A stretch of 64,000 nucleotides of DNA from Promethearchaeota archaeon (GTDB lineage: Archaea; Asgardarchaeota; Lokiarchaeia; Sigynarchaeales; SOKP01). The stretch lies in the NCBI GenBank assembly GCA_013375495.1, contig JABXKC010000015.1:1-64000 (forward strand), given 5' to 3'. Positions 8,054-17,284 of the stretch are shown piece by piece; the first letter of the stretch is position 1, and every line of letters starts with the position of its first letter. The notes below the pieces were generated by a model. The model did not search any database and was not told where the DNA came from. It saw only the letters and a program-made list of their open reading frames with translations. The translations under genes and the position numbers were made by a program.

Positions 8054-9634
8054 CTATACTTTTATCAGTTTTATGTTATTAATTTCTTTTTTCAATTCCA
8101 GATTTGACATAAGAAAAATTAATTTAAATTTACTCAATTTATCGTTGGTTTCAAATATGGGTAGGATTTTTCTAATAGTTCTATAAATGGAACCACCTTT
8201 ATTGTAAATGTTAGGAATAAACAAATTTGAGAAAAAAATATTATCATGCCCTAAAACTACTCCAGTAGAGATAAAAAAACTAATGATAAAAAAGATTTTT
8301 TCAGGGGTGGTCAGAGCTTCAAAATTTGCTTTCTCTTTGTTGTTTCTAAAAAAATTTGTTTTTAGATAAAATGAAGTATTAGTATCATTTATAACGAGCA
8401 GAAAATTTATTTCAAGGTTAATTTCCTTTAAAAAATCATTTAGAATTCCTTCAAAATCTCCAATGACACTCTCAAAAATATCATAGTTCTCAAAAATATT
8501 TGAAATTTCTTCTTCATTTCTATGAATACTTATTTTCTCATCGTTGCTTCTTAGAATGTCATCGATTTCTCTCAACTTATCAAGAACTACTCTTAGATTA
8601 CTAGGATTATCAGCGCTTAAGAAATCTTCTGGAATCGAAATTGCTTCTAACTCTGAATTAATTTTGGAAATTTCTTCCTTAATTTCTAATGAAGGTCTTA
8701 TTGGAGTTTCTAATAAATCTTTAATCTCTTCAATTTGAGTTTCTTCATTTGCGTGAATTTCATTTTCGTACTCTTTTTGCAACACTCTTATTCGCTTCTC
8801 ATCGTCTTTGATTGATTCTAAGATTTCCTCGTAATCCTTTTTGTAAATATCGAAATGAGGAAATAATTTCTCTAGTTCTCCTTTTATCTGCTTGGATCTT
8901 GATTTAATTTGATTAATTTCATATTGAGTTTCTTTTGCCTTTTTCTGGAGAGCCCTAATCTTATCTGCGTTAGTCAGTTTATCGTCATTACCTAATTTTA
9001 ACATTGAGTCATTTTCTTGATTAGTCGTAGAACCTTCTATTTGTCTTGTAATTCTATTAATTTGGCTGAAACATTTTTTTTTAATTTGATTTAGTTCTTG
9101 AATTTTATCTTCAGAAATAGCGAGATTTTCTTTTATTTGGTCTATTTGATTTTTGCGTTGAAAATAGTCTTCTTTAATATAATTTAATTTTACCTTATTC
9201 GTTTTTATGGATTCCTTTAACTTATTAATCAAGTCTACAATCGCAGATAATTCGCTAGATTTCTTATGTTTTTCTGCAAATTCTAATTCTACTATCAGTT
9301 GATTTTTTCTTTCTGACAAATATTCATATCTAAATGTCGAAAAGATTATTTCAATAATTTTGTTGAATTTTGCAAAAATTTCTAAATTATATTCCACAAT
9401 TTTCCGATAATTTGTTAGAAAATCTAATATTTTCAGAGAATTATCTAATCCTTTTAATTCATCTGATTGATTTTGGAAATAGTTGACTAATTTCTTAGCG
9501 GGAATTAAATCTGCTTCTTCTATAATTTGTACGAACTCTTGATTTAAATATTCTTGAAATAACTCGCGTTTAAACTTACCTAGGATTAAAGTAAATCTAT
9601 CTTTAATCGCAATTTTTTTCGATCCAATGTCCAA
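8054..9634 (-). CDS. Long coiled-coil protein with degenerate SMC/ABC-like C-terminal domain
   Basis: 526 aa. Residues 1-110 are helical, about 110-300 form coiled coil, and 330-400 are helical. The last 130 residues look like the C-terminal lobe of an SMC/Rad50 ATPase: LTTPEKIFFIISFFISTG sits where the LSGGE signature helix would be, NIFFSNLFIP where Walker B would be, and KFKLIFLMSNLE where the H-loop strand would be. None of the catalytic residues is kept, and there is no Walker A at the N-terminus. It is perhaps a structural or partner-dependent ATPase-like subunit. No known family was recognised. It lies between the KITE-like gene and a second coiled-coil gene. Confidence 0.6.
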   Translation of the reverse strand: MDIGSKKIAIKDRFTLILGKFKRELFQEYLNQEFVQIIEEADLIPAKKLVNYFQNQSDELKGLDNSLKILDFLTNYRKIVEYNLEIFAKFNKIIEIIFSTFRYEYLSERKNQLIVELEFAEKHKKSSELSAIVDLINKLKESIKTNKVKLNYIKEDYFQRKNQIDQIKENLAISEDKIQELNQIKKKCFSQINRITRQIEGSTTNQENDSMLKLGNDDKLTNADKIRALQKKAKETQYEINQIKSRSKQIKGELEKLFPHFDIYKKDYEEILESIKDDEKRIRVLQKEYENEIHANEETQIEEIKDLLETPIRPSLEIKEEISKINSELEAISIPEDFLSADNPSNLRVVLDKLREIDDILRSNDEKISIHRNEEEISNIFENYDIFESVIGDFEGILNDFLKEINLEINFLLVINDTNTSFYLKTNFFRNNKEKANFEALTTPEKIFFIISFFISTGVVLGHDNIFFSNLFIPNIYNKGGSIYRTIRKILPIFETNDKLSKFKLIFLMSNLELKKEINNIKLIKV

Positions 9635-9680
9635 TTCAAGATTCTTTAGGCTAATAAATTAATTCACTTTACTTTCTTTT

Positions 9681-10715
9681 TTAATCAGATTCAAAATGAT
9701 CTTTAAACTTTTTGTACTCTTTTTCTTTCTTTTTTTTTCTTTCCCTGATTATTTCTAAAGGATCTTCATCAATATTTTCCTTTGCCAAATAGTTTTCATC
9801 AGATTTCTTGTCAAATTTCATTTTAAACTTTTCTATTTTTTCTGAAATCTCGTCTGAGAGTTCCAGTTTCTTTTGATTCTCACTTTCTTTTACATCTATT
9901 AACTTTTCTCTCTTTCTTTTTCGTAACTTTCTTTCAAATTCTTTTTCAGATAATTTCAAATAGCTTTCAAATGTTTCTGTTTGTTCTTCTTGTGTTTTTT
10001 TTAATTCTTCAATTTCTTGTTTTTGTTTACTCTTAGCTAATAGTTCTTTCTTGATTTGTAATTCCTCTTCAGTCAATTTACTTTTAATTGTTTTTAAAAA
10101 TTTTTCATAAGTTAAATCGTGATTTGTATTAAATTGTTTTTCAAACTCTTCAATAATAGAAGACGGTGTTTCGAATGGTATCTTTTTTAATTCGTATTCT
10201 AATCGTTTTTTCACAATTTTTAGATAACTCTTTTGAAGTTTCTCAGCAGAACTTAAAAAAACTGTATTTTCATTTAAAGCGTCGATTAATTCTAACCATT
10301 GCTTTATGCTAATGGAAGGGGTATATGAGACCTGAGTTATAATTTTACTAATTTTTCTCTTTTCTATTAAAGATTGACCTACTGTTATTGTGTTATCTTC
10401 GTTTAAATCAAACAATTTTAAAGTATTTTTTAGATTAGTCTTGTATTTAATAGTAAGTTTATGGTTAAGGTTTAGAAATTTGTTTATGTTATTAGTGAAG
10501 ATTTTTTTTAATTTTTTATTGATACTTTCTAAGACTGGCGTTAAATCTGTTATTTGGGTAAGAAGGAATTCGTTGTCAGAATATTGGGAAATCTTTAGTT
10601 TTTCTGATTCAAACTGATTAACGAGATTAGCTAATTGGTTAACTTTTCCTTGAAGGTTCTCGATAGGGGAGGTAATTTCTCTAATTTTTTTAAGGTCAAA
10701 TAATTGGTTTTCCAT
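9681..10715 (-). CDS. Coiled-coil protein of the AAA+ operon
   Basis: 344 aa, unrecognised. The first 200 residues are helical with low complexity. Residues about 215-340 are extremely rich in Lys and Glu and predict a long charged coiled coil (for example KFKMKFDKKSDENYLAKE). No enzymatic motif is visible. It is the third gene from the end of the operon, 49 bp after the AAA+ ATPase and 46 bp before the SMC-like gene, so it probably belongs to the same complex. A kleisin-like bridging role is possible but unproven. Confidence 0.6.
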   Translation of the reverse strand: MENQLFDLKKIREITSPIENLQGKVNQLANLVNQFESEKLKISQYSDNEFLLTQITDLTPVLESINKKLKKIFTNNINKFLNLNHKLTIKYKTNLKNTLKLFDLNEDNTITVGQSLIEKRKISKIITQVSYTPSISIKQWLELIDALNENTVFLSSAEKLQKSYLKIVKKRLEYELKKIPFETPSSIIEEFEKQFNTNHDLTYEKFLKTIKSKLTEEELQIKKELLAKSKQKQEIEELKKTQEEQTETFESYLKLSEKEFERKLRKRKREKLIDVKESENQKKLELSDEISEKIEKFKMKFDKKSDENYLAKENIDEDPLEIIRERKKKKEKEYKKFKDHFESD

Positions 10716-10764
10716 CGCTTTTGCTTAAAAAATATTTTGCTAACTATTTAATTATTTTAAAATA

Positions 10765-11883
10765 TTATATTTCTGGTGGACCAGATAATTTAGTTTGATT
10801 ATTTTCTGTTTTTTTAGAGCTTTTAACATTTTGCTTAGTATCGCTGAGCCTATCTTGTCTTTCAACATGAATTGCTGTACCTCCTACTAACTTTAGCGAC
10901 TTATAAAAAAGGTCATAAGTTAAACGTTCGGTATAAATAGCTTTCAATAGAGATACTTTTGTACCCCTTTCTATGTCTGAGCCAGAATATCCCTTGGTCA
11001 ATTCTAGTAACCCTCTCATCTTGTGTTTTTTGTGAAGTTCGTCCCATAAGATATTCCCTTCAAATTCAGAGAATGTATATCCTAATTTACGCTCCAAGTT
11101 ATTACTTATTCCCTGAATTCTTTCATATTCATCATTTAAATTTATATATATTGATTCATCCACCCCGATTTTTGCGTTTTTAACCTTATTAAGGAATGAT
11201 TCAATAATTTTTTTTCTTAAATGGTAATCAGGGAATTCAAAACTAAAATGAAAGGTGAACCTTCTCCAAATAGCGGAGTCTAGTTGATTTTGATGATTTG
11301 TAGCTCCAAAAATAGCCAATGGGACGCCTTCATAATTTATTCGATCAATAACTTGCAAAAATGAGATTACAGCGCGTTTTATTTCGCCAACTTCGTGAAT
11401 ATTCGATCTCTCAGACCCGATAGCATCAATTTCATCGAAAAACAGTATAAAAGTTCCTCTTTCTTTAGCAATTTCCGCTGCTAATTCTACAACATTTCTA
11501 ATTTGTTTAATAGTATCTCCGAGTAAAGGAGATACAAGTCTATCAGTTTCTACCACGCATAAAGGTATGTCATATTCTTTTGCAAATCCACGAGTAAGAG
11601 ATGTTTTACCCGTTCCAGGAGGCCCATATAAAAGAACAGTCAAACTGGGATTAAGTTTTGACCCTTTTAATTGATTAGTAAATTCATGATATTTTTTTAA
11701 AGCTTTAAAGAAATCGTGTAGGATTTCCTTTTTTGTGTCATTACCTAATATGTCTTCAATAGATTCTTGAATATTGGAAGGAAAATATACTGCTCCATAT
11801 TTTCCTATTCTGTTTTTAATAACCTCATCCGTAAATGTTATATTATTTTCCACTTTTTCTTTCGAACTGTTAATTTTACTCAA
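10765..11883 (-). CDS. AAA+ ATPase of the uncharacterised operon
   Basis: 372 aa with a single AAA+ module. Walker A is GPPGTGKT (87-94), Walker B is ILFFDEID (146-153), sensor 1 is FGATN (about 192-196) and an arginine-finger pair is WRRF (206-209). The C-terminal lid contains GYSGSDIERGTKVSLLKAI, like the GxSGxDI motif of classic AAA proteins. There is no MIT domain, so it is not a Vps4. There is no membrane segment or protease domain. The C-terminal 40 residues are polar and ends SGPPEI. It is the only intact ATPase of the operon and is therefore the likely motor. The gap to the upstream 439-codon gene is 16 bp. Confidence 0.85.
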   Translation of the reverse strand: MSKINSSKEKVENNITFTDEVIKNRIGKYGAVYFPSNIQESIEDILGNDTKKEILHDFFKALKKYHEFTNQLKGSKLNPSLTVLLYGPPGTGKTSLTRGFAKEYDIPLCVVETDRLVSPLLGDTIKQIRNVVELAAEIAKERGTFILFFDEIDAIGSERSNIHEVGEIKRAVISFLQVIDRINYEGVPLAIFGATNHQNQLDSAIWRRFTFHFSFEFPDYHLRKKIIESFLNKVKNAKIGVDESIYINLNDEYERIQGISNNLERKLGYTFSEFEGNILWDELHKKHKMRGLLELTKGYSGSDIERGTKVSLLKAIYTERLTYDLFYKSLKLVGGTAIHVERQDRLSDTKQNVKSSKKTENNQTKLSGPPEI

Positions 11884-11899
11884 CTCTTTTTAATGTAAT

Positions 11900-13207
11900 T
11901 TATTTATTTTTTCTTTCTTTATCAAATTTTTCACAATATATTGCTATTTCATTAATAAAATCTTTAAGATTATCAATTTGAGAACCTATAAAATTAAAAA
12001 TTTCTTTTCTATACTGCGGAGAATCCCTTATTTTCATCTTATCTATCCCTAAATAGTTAGGAAAGCAGATGAGTTTCATTAAGTACGGTAATATTTTCTC
12101 ATTTGTTTGTAAATCTTTAAAAATGGGATAAAAAATGTTTTGATCTGATAATTTCCATTTTAAAATTCCCATGTAAATCAAAAAAGCAAAATTCATTGAA
12201 ATCCAATTTATCAATTCTTTTGACAAAAAACCTCTTCTTTGGGATGAGAATGCCAAGTAGTACAAAAATAAGGTTTCATTACTTAATTGTGGTAATAATC
12301 TTATTTTTTCGTCTGATTGGGTAGTGCTACGTATGAAGTTATTATCTAGCATGATTTCTATTAAGTTTTCTCTTGGAGCGAGAAAAATATCATCAATAAT
12401 TCTGAGTCCAATGCGTTCAGAAATTTGATCTATGGCTTCTTCTTCTGCATTTGCAACAGAATCAATGTAGGGATTAAAAACTTCGGCCTTTAAAATCATT
12501 GGGAGCTCATGATTTTCTCTTTCAGGGAAATCTCCAAAGTTCGGATCAAGATTAAATAGAGAAGTTATATTATTAAAGACTTGATAAACTTTCGGAGAAA
12601 TTCCGGGAATTTCAAATGAATCTGAAACTTTTAATTTTTCTCGATAATACGTATGGGGTTGGAGTATATGCCGTTGACAATCGTATAAATCAGGCGATAC
12701 TTCTAACAATTTTTTATATATTACTTTTATATTTCTGCCCCGAGGGAGCAGTTTTTCTTCAATGAATTTAACTAAAACATATAAGTACGTATTTTCTAAA
12801 TTCTGTTCGTCTGGATTAGTAATGTGCTGTAAAATATTTAGTGCACCGACGGATTCGTATAAAAACTCAATAATATAATCTTTTATATCTATGATTGGAA
12901 TCCTATCTCTATATTTTACTAAAAAATCTTTAATTATTTCATATATATTTGATCTATACATTGCAGAAAATTCTGATAAAGCTCTTACTTTCCTTATATT
13001 TCTTTTTTCTTCTTCTTCTCGAATTTTATCTAGGATTTCAGTGTCTAATAAAAGATCTGCATCTAGGTCAATAATTATTCTCCTCGTTTCTCTGAGAATA
13101 GGCTGCATATGAGTTAAGAATGTAAGATATCTTGGAAAGATGTCAGTCCATTTCTCCCTCTTTCTACCAGGCTTCACATTTCTTGTAGGCTTTTTTTTAT
13201 AACTCAT
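11900..13207 (-). CDS. Uncharacterised helical protein of the AAA+ operon
   Basis: 435 aa from ATG 13207, which has a Shine-Dalgarno-like ggtga 5 nt upstream; a TTG at 13219 is possible but less well placed. The protein opens with a basic tail (KKKPTRNVKPGRKREK) that may contact nucleic acid. The remainder is almost all helical, with no recognisable motif and no signal peptide. It sits directly before the AAA+ gene in the operon and 27 bp after the 382-codon gene. I do not recognise the family. Confidence 0.6.
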   Translation of the reverse strand: MSYKKKPTRNVKPGRKREKWTDIFPRYLTFLTHMQPILRETRRIIIDLDADLLLDTEILDKIREEEEKRNIRKVRALSEFSAMYRSNIYEIIKDFLVKYRDRIPIIDIKDYIIEFLYESVGALNILQHITNPDEQNLENTYLYVLVKFIEEKLLPRGRNIKVIYKKLLEVSPDLYDCQRHILQPHTYYREKLKVSDSFEIPGISPKVYQVFNNITSLFNLDPNFGDFPERENHELPMILKAEVFNPYIDSVANAEEEAIDQISERIGLRIIDDIFLAPRENLIEIMLDNNFIRSTTQSDEKIRLLPQLSNETLFLYYLAFSSQRRGFLSKELINWISMNFAFLIYMGILKWKLSDQNIFYPIFKDLQTNEKILPYLMKLICFPNYLGIDKMKIRDSPQYRKEIFNFIGSQIDNLKDFINEIAIYCEKFDKERKNK

Positions 13208-13233
13208 AAGGTTCACCAATATTAACTATTATA

Positions 13234-14382
13234 TTAACTGTCATCATATCCCACTACAATTTCTGTGAAAATATTTGAAATTTCTACAAAAATAGGAATT
13301 TCAACCCTAACTAATTGACCTAATACCCACTTATTAACATCTTTAATTAGAAATCGGATTTGACTATGAATTTTTTTATTAATCTCAGAGTCTATTATTT
13401 TCGATAACCACAAACCTCCTCCTAGCCTGTAAGCGATAATTTTAATTAAGGGCTCGAAGAGAGGTTCTAAAACTTGTCTCATCATCCACGATTTCGGAAT
13501 CACGCTCATGCTATCTGGATCATAATTGGGATCATTGAGTATAGGGCTAGTTTCATCAACGGATAATTTAGGTAAAAAGCTCAATAGTAGAATCAAAGCA
13601 AAAATTGCTGAGATTCCATTCAGTGTATAGGATCCTCCAATTTTATCAAGATTATCTCTATTAATTGCGATGTTAGCTAAAAACATACATATAAATACAT
13701 TTCTATCGAAAGCTTCAGACACATAAGCATAACCTAATTCTTCGTCGATTATTAAGTATTTTTCTTCAAGAATTTTAATAATACTTTCGGGAAAAGTATA
13801 AAATGTGTATACTTTTTCTTCACTTCTTCTAATATCTCTTTCAACTACTAGTTCTTTTGAAACTAAACCAAACAATTTAGCAAGTTCTTCAAGTTGGTTT
13901 TTAATATAATGACGAGGTTTATTAGGATCTCCAAACATTGCAAAAAACTGATGATCGACGATATGAAAGTCATTTCTTTTGCTAAAGGCCTCTACCATCC
14001 TATCTATTATCGGCCCTTGAGTTCCTGAAGCAATAGCTTTCGCTTTTGATGTTACAAAACCATTTAATAATTCATTTATAATGAAATCTTGTTCGTGGCT
14101 TCTAGATTTTATTATTTTCTTAAAAGCTTCAGTAAAATCCTTAGTGTTTGGAAAAAAAGCATTTTGGATTGTATCATTGATGGATTTTAGAAAGATTTCA
14201 CCATTATTCTTAGGAAAGTGGAGCTTCATGTTTTTTAATCTTTGAATAAGAGCTTCCTTTGCCCCTGGAATACTTTCTATATCTCTTTTTTCTAGTTCTT
14301 CAATGGCACTTTCTAAACCTTTTTCAAACTCTTGAAGTAACCCTTTCCAAGTAGTATCTTGATGAACTTCCATTATTTTCAC
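13234..14382 (-). CDS. Uncharacterised protein of the AAA+ operon
   Basis: 382 aa, or 379 from the ATG at 14373. It is mainly helical, with a possible winged-helix segment at about 165-235 (HYIKNQLEELAKLFGLV ... VYTFYTFPESIIKILEEKYL). A more hydrophobic stretch follows at about 235-275 (NGISAIFALILLLSFLP) that could be a buried core helix or a weak membrane contact. No catalytic motif was recognised. Gaps of 26 bp on both sides tie it to the operon. Confidence 0.6.
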   Translation of the reverse strand: MKIMEVHQDTTWKGLLQEFEKGLESAIEELEKRDIESIPGAKEALIQRLKNMKLHFPKNNGEIFLKSINDTIQNAFFPNTKDFTEAFKKIIKSRSHEQDFIINELLNGFVTSKAKAIASGTQGPIIDRMVEAFSKRNDFHIVDHQFFAMFGDPNKPRHYIKNQLEELAKLFGLVSKELVVERDIRRSEEKVYTFYTFPESIIKILEEKYLIIDEELGYAYVSEAFDRNVFICMFLANIAINRDNLDKIGGSYTLNGISAIFALILLLSFLPKLSVDETSPILNDPNYDPDSMSVIPKSWMMRQVLEPLFEPLIKIIAYRLGGGLWLSKIIDSEINKKIHSQIRFLIKDVNKWVLGQLVRVEIPIFVEISNIFTEIVVGYDDS

Positions 14383-14407
14383 TGAAGAATTTATTTATTA
14401 TTATTAT

Positions 14408-15370
14408 CTACCAATTTAATTCTGCTTGAATTTTCTTTAACGATTTAATCAGAGGAGTAATAAGCTTTCTATCATAAATATTTGGAGAGGCTACTCCTCT
14501 TTGTGTTTTCCAGCCCATTTGTGTACCTTCTCCAATCTCTCTTTGCCCATATTTTAAAATATTATTTAAATCTCTCATCCACCAATAAAATCTAAGCCAT
14601 TTTTTATTTGGGTTATCTTTAGAATAGATAACTGCTATAGCTTTCCATTCCCCCATTAACCATTTCACGGTAATACCGCTTACGGGCATATAATAATTAA
14701 TAGGAAAGTTAGCCTGAAAAGTTAAATCGAGTTCTTTAGAGGGTATATTAAAGATTGGTTGATTGTAGCCTTCAAGGATAACTATTTCACCACAATGTTG
14801 GCACTCGTAATGAGACTTCTCTTTAACCATTTTTTTTTGGCATTTTGGACAAGTTCGATTTTCAATTATCCGGTATTTGAGAAGGTCTAAAAATTTCTCT
14901 TTTTCTATGACTTCTTTTGTCTTAGGTTCTTGTTTTCCATACTTTCCGGTCCATGTCCAAATATCGTCGAAGCTTGTATTAATTTTTTCTAAGGATGCAA
15001 TAACATTTTTCAAAACATCTTTTTCGTAGATTTTAAACATTCCAGCATGTTGATAACTTTTCCACCATGACAATCTTACATATTTATCATCTTTTAAATA
15101 GGAACTATGGCAAATCAATGTAGCAAATAAACGCGTTTCAGATTTATTTATAATAATTCCCTTTTCACATATTTCATATTGTTTATTAAGACTTGCGTTC
15201 TTATGGAAATATTCTCCTTCAAGAAATTGACCTGATTCGACTTTTTTTTCCATGTCTTTTTCTACTGTTTCATCCTTTTGTTTTTGGATTTTTTTACATT
15301 GAGGACATTGGTAAATTCCAGGAACTAAAGGATCCATTTCGACATTACACGCTGTACATTTCAAAATCAA
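14408..15370 (-). CDS. Protein with two tandem zinc-ribbon plus W-W domain units
   Basis: 320 aa. It starts with TTG, overlapping the upstream stop by 4 nt (TTGA). Unit 1 has a zinc ribbon at 4-25 (CTAC ... CPQC) followed by a domain with YVRLSWWKS. Unit 2 has a ribbon at about 182-200 (CPKC ... CQHC) followed by a domain with WLRFYWWMRD. Both units end with a helix of the form LI..L.KI. This is an internal duplication of ribbon plus a small domain with a conserved R-x-x-W-W. Ribbons paired with a beta-rich domain suggest nucleic-acid binding. No known family recognised. Confidence 0.62.
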   Translation of the reverse strand: MILKCTACNVEMDPLVPGIYQCPQCKKIQKQKDETVEKDMEKKVESGQFLEGEYFHKNASLNKQYEICEKGIIINKSETRLFATLICHSSYLKDDKYVRLSWWKSYQHAGMFKIYEKDVLKNVIASLEKINTSFDDIWTWTGKYGKQEPKTKEVIEKEKFLDLLKYRIIENRTCPKCQKKMVKEKSHYECQHCGEIVILEGYNQPIFNIPSKELDLTFQANFPINYYMPVSGITVKWLMGEWKAIAVIYSKDNPNKKWLRFYWWMRDLNNILKYGQREIGEGTQMGWKTQRGVASPNIYDRKLITPLIKSLKKIQAELNW

Positions 15371-16467
15371 TCATCTTGATTAGTTATTAAGTATCTTTCA
15401 AAATCTAAATTTAATAATTTTAATTCTTTTTTTGTTAGTTTTTCAAGTTCATTATTAGCTTCTATCAACTCTTCTCTTAGCTTAATTAGAGCACTTTGAA
15501 TAGTATTTACAATATTATCTTCATTAAAGGATACTTTCTCAATAAACTCGAGATAATTGAACTTTTTTCCCTTTCCTGAATAACATTCCTTAATTTCCAA
15601 TATTTTATTTTCTAATTGCTTCATCTGGAATGAATAGTTTAATAATAGCAACATTTTAGAGTTCCAATCTTTATAAATTGAATTTTCGTTATCAATTTCA
15701 TCATGGTCAAATTTATCAGGGAGCTCTATTTTTTCATGTTTCAAGTGTTTGATAATATCTTTATTATACTGTATAGCTTCATGAATTTTCTTTAAAACCG
15801 GTTTTGTTCTTAATTTAGGCTCAAAAATATCAATAAATTCATCAATTTTTTCTTGTATCTCTAAATACCTCTGATAGATACCTTCGATTGTAATTTCAAT
15901 TTTAATTGCTTGATAAATATTACCGTATTGGTCTAAAATGTAATAAATATCATCAGGTATTACATAATCATGATCTCCTATTTCAGAGACAAACGGGTGG
16001 ATCATATTACTCGTTTCACATCTTAGTCCCTTTAATTTTATTAAGGCTGAGTTAAAATTACGCCTTGTAAGAAACTTAAATTTTTTGTTTATTATCAAGA
16101 ATAATGTATGATCTGGTACTGATATTGTGTCATTCTCTATTGTTACCGTTTCTTCCCCTAACCGGATTATGAAATCTCCCTCTTTTTGTTGAAATTCTCT
16201 CATACTTCGAATGTTTTTAAATAAACCTAAATCAACAGCCACTTCAATGAATTCATTATTCCAGAGGTTAAGGATATTGTTTTTAAATATTTCATCTAAT
16301 ATTAAGACTTTCTCATATGATTCAATTAGTTCTGTATCATTTAAATCCCTAAATAAGTCGTTTCTAATAACATAGAGAAATAGAACGATATATCTCATAT
16401 CAATATCGTCAAGAACCTTCTCTATCAAATTTTTATCGTTTTCTATTGACAAATTCGTATGTTCCAT
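15367..16467 (-). CDS. Uncharacterised protein, first gene of the AAA+ operon
   Basis: 366 aa. The N-terminal 190 residues mix helices and strands (RNFNSALIKLKGLRCETSN is a conserved-looking segment). From about 205 the chain is helical and coiled-coil-like, ending in a Glu/Lys-rich helix. No motif is recognised. It starts the operon and diverges from the Elf1 homologue across 205 bp, which must hold two promoters. The stop codon overlaps the start of the zinc-ribbon gene by 4 nt, which suggests translational coupling. Confidence 0.6.
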   Translation of the reverse strand: MEHTNLSIENDKNLIEKVLDDIDMRYIVLFLYVIRNDLFRDLNDTELIESYEKVLILDEIFKNNILNLWNNEFIEVAVDLGLFKNIRSMREFQQKEGDFIIRLGEETVTIENDTISVPDHTLFLIINKKFKFLTRRNFNSALIKLKGLRCETSNMIHPFVSEIGDHDYVIPDDIYYILDQYGNIYQAIKIEITIEGIYQRYLEIQEKIDEFIDIFEPKLRTKPVLKKIHEAIQYNKDIIKHLKHEKIELPDKFDHDEIDNENSIYKDWNSKMLLLLNYSFQMKQLENKILEIKECYSGKGKKFNYLEFIEKVSFNEDNIVNTIQSALIKLREELIEANNELEKLTKKELKLLNLDFERYLITNQDD

Positions 16468-16672
16468 ACCTAAAATCCACTTGCATTATTTAAAATCAAT
16501 CATTTATTTCAGCTAAAAAGAGTAATTGAATTAATTAATCATTCCTAAAAAATCTTTCGGTTTCCTCTATTCTACAATTAAAAAAGCGAAAATTTTTTAG
16601 TTTTGATTTCTACTTACTTATTGATTGAGGAATTTCACAATTAAAATAAAAATATTTAGAGCGTGAACTTCG

Positions 16673-17254
16673 ATGGGAAGACGTAAAAGAAAGCAACAAA
16701 CCTACAAAAGAGTTAAGAAAGTTCCAAAAATTTTCACCTGTCCTAATTGTGGTGAAAAATCTGTAAAAGTAGAGAATATTAGAAAAAGTGCGATTGCTAC
16801 AGTAAAATGTGGTCATTGCGGTTTAAAAAAAGAAGTTCTGGTTAATTCGATATCAGAACCTGTTGATGCGTTTGGAGATTTTATCGATATTCACTATGCT
16901 GATCAAGAACTACAGAGATTAGAAAAACGTATTGAGAAGCTTAAAAAAAAGAACGAGTGGGGAGAATTAACTTTATCTTATTCAATTTTGTCTGATATAT
17001 GTAAATTTAAAGCTGCCGAAGCCTTAGAAGACGAAGATAATGTCAATCTCGATGAAGTAAATAAATGGAAAATTAAAGCTGAAGAATATAAAAGGTTAGA
17101 AAAAGACGCTTTACTTCAATTAGACTCGTTAGAGTTGGAAAAGGGAATTAAAACTGATGATGAAACTTTATTTACAGAACACGAAGAAAGCGACATAAAG
17201 AAAGAAAAGAAAATTGAAGATATATTTGACGATCCTGGTTTTCTTGAATTCTAA
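16673..17254 (+). CDS. Elf1-like transcription elongation factor with C-terminal helical extension
   Basis: 193 aa. The first 75 residues match eukaryotic Elf1/ELOF1: the start MGRRKRK, a zinc ribbon (C23-x2-C26 ... C46-x2-C49), then SEPVDAFGDFIDIHY (61-75), which parallels the SEPVDVYSDWID motif of ELOF1. Eukaryotic Elf1 binds RNA polymerase II and helps it through nucleosomes and in coupled repair. The extra 118 residues are acidic and helical and have no counterpart in the short eukaryotic protein. The gene is alone on the plus strand within a long minus-strand block. Confidence 0.85.
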   Translation: MGRRKRKQQTYKRVKKVPKIFTCPNCGEKSVKVENIRKSAIATVKCGHCGLKKEVLVNSISEPVDAFGDFIDIHYADQELQRLEKRIEKLKKKNEWGELTLSYSILSDICKFKAAEALEDEDNVNLDEVNKWKIKAEEYKRLEKDALLQLDSLELEKGIKTDDETLFTEHEESDIKKEKKIEDIFDDPGFLEF

Positions 17255-17284
17255 ATTAATCTAATTCTCGTCTTCAAGATATTT

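Noticed and set aside
10765..11883. AAA+ ATPase considered as a Vps4/ESCRT ATPase
   Set aside because: There is no MIT domain, and no ESCRT-III or ESCRT-I/II genes lie next to it.
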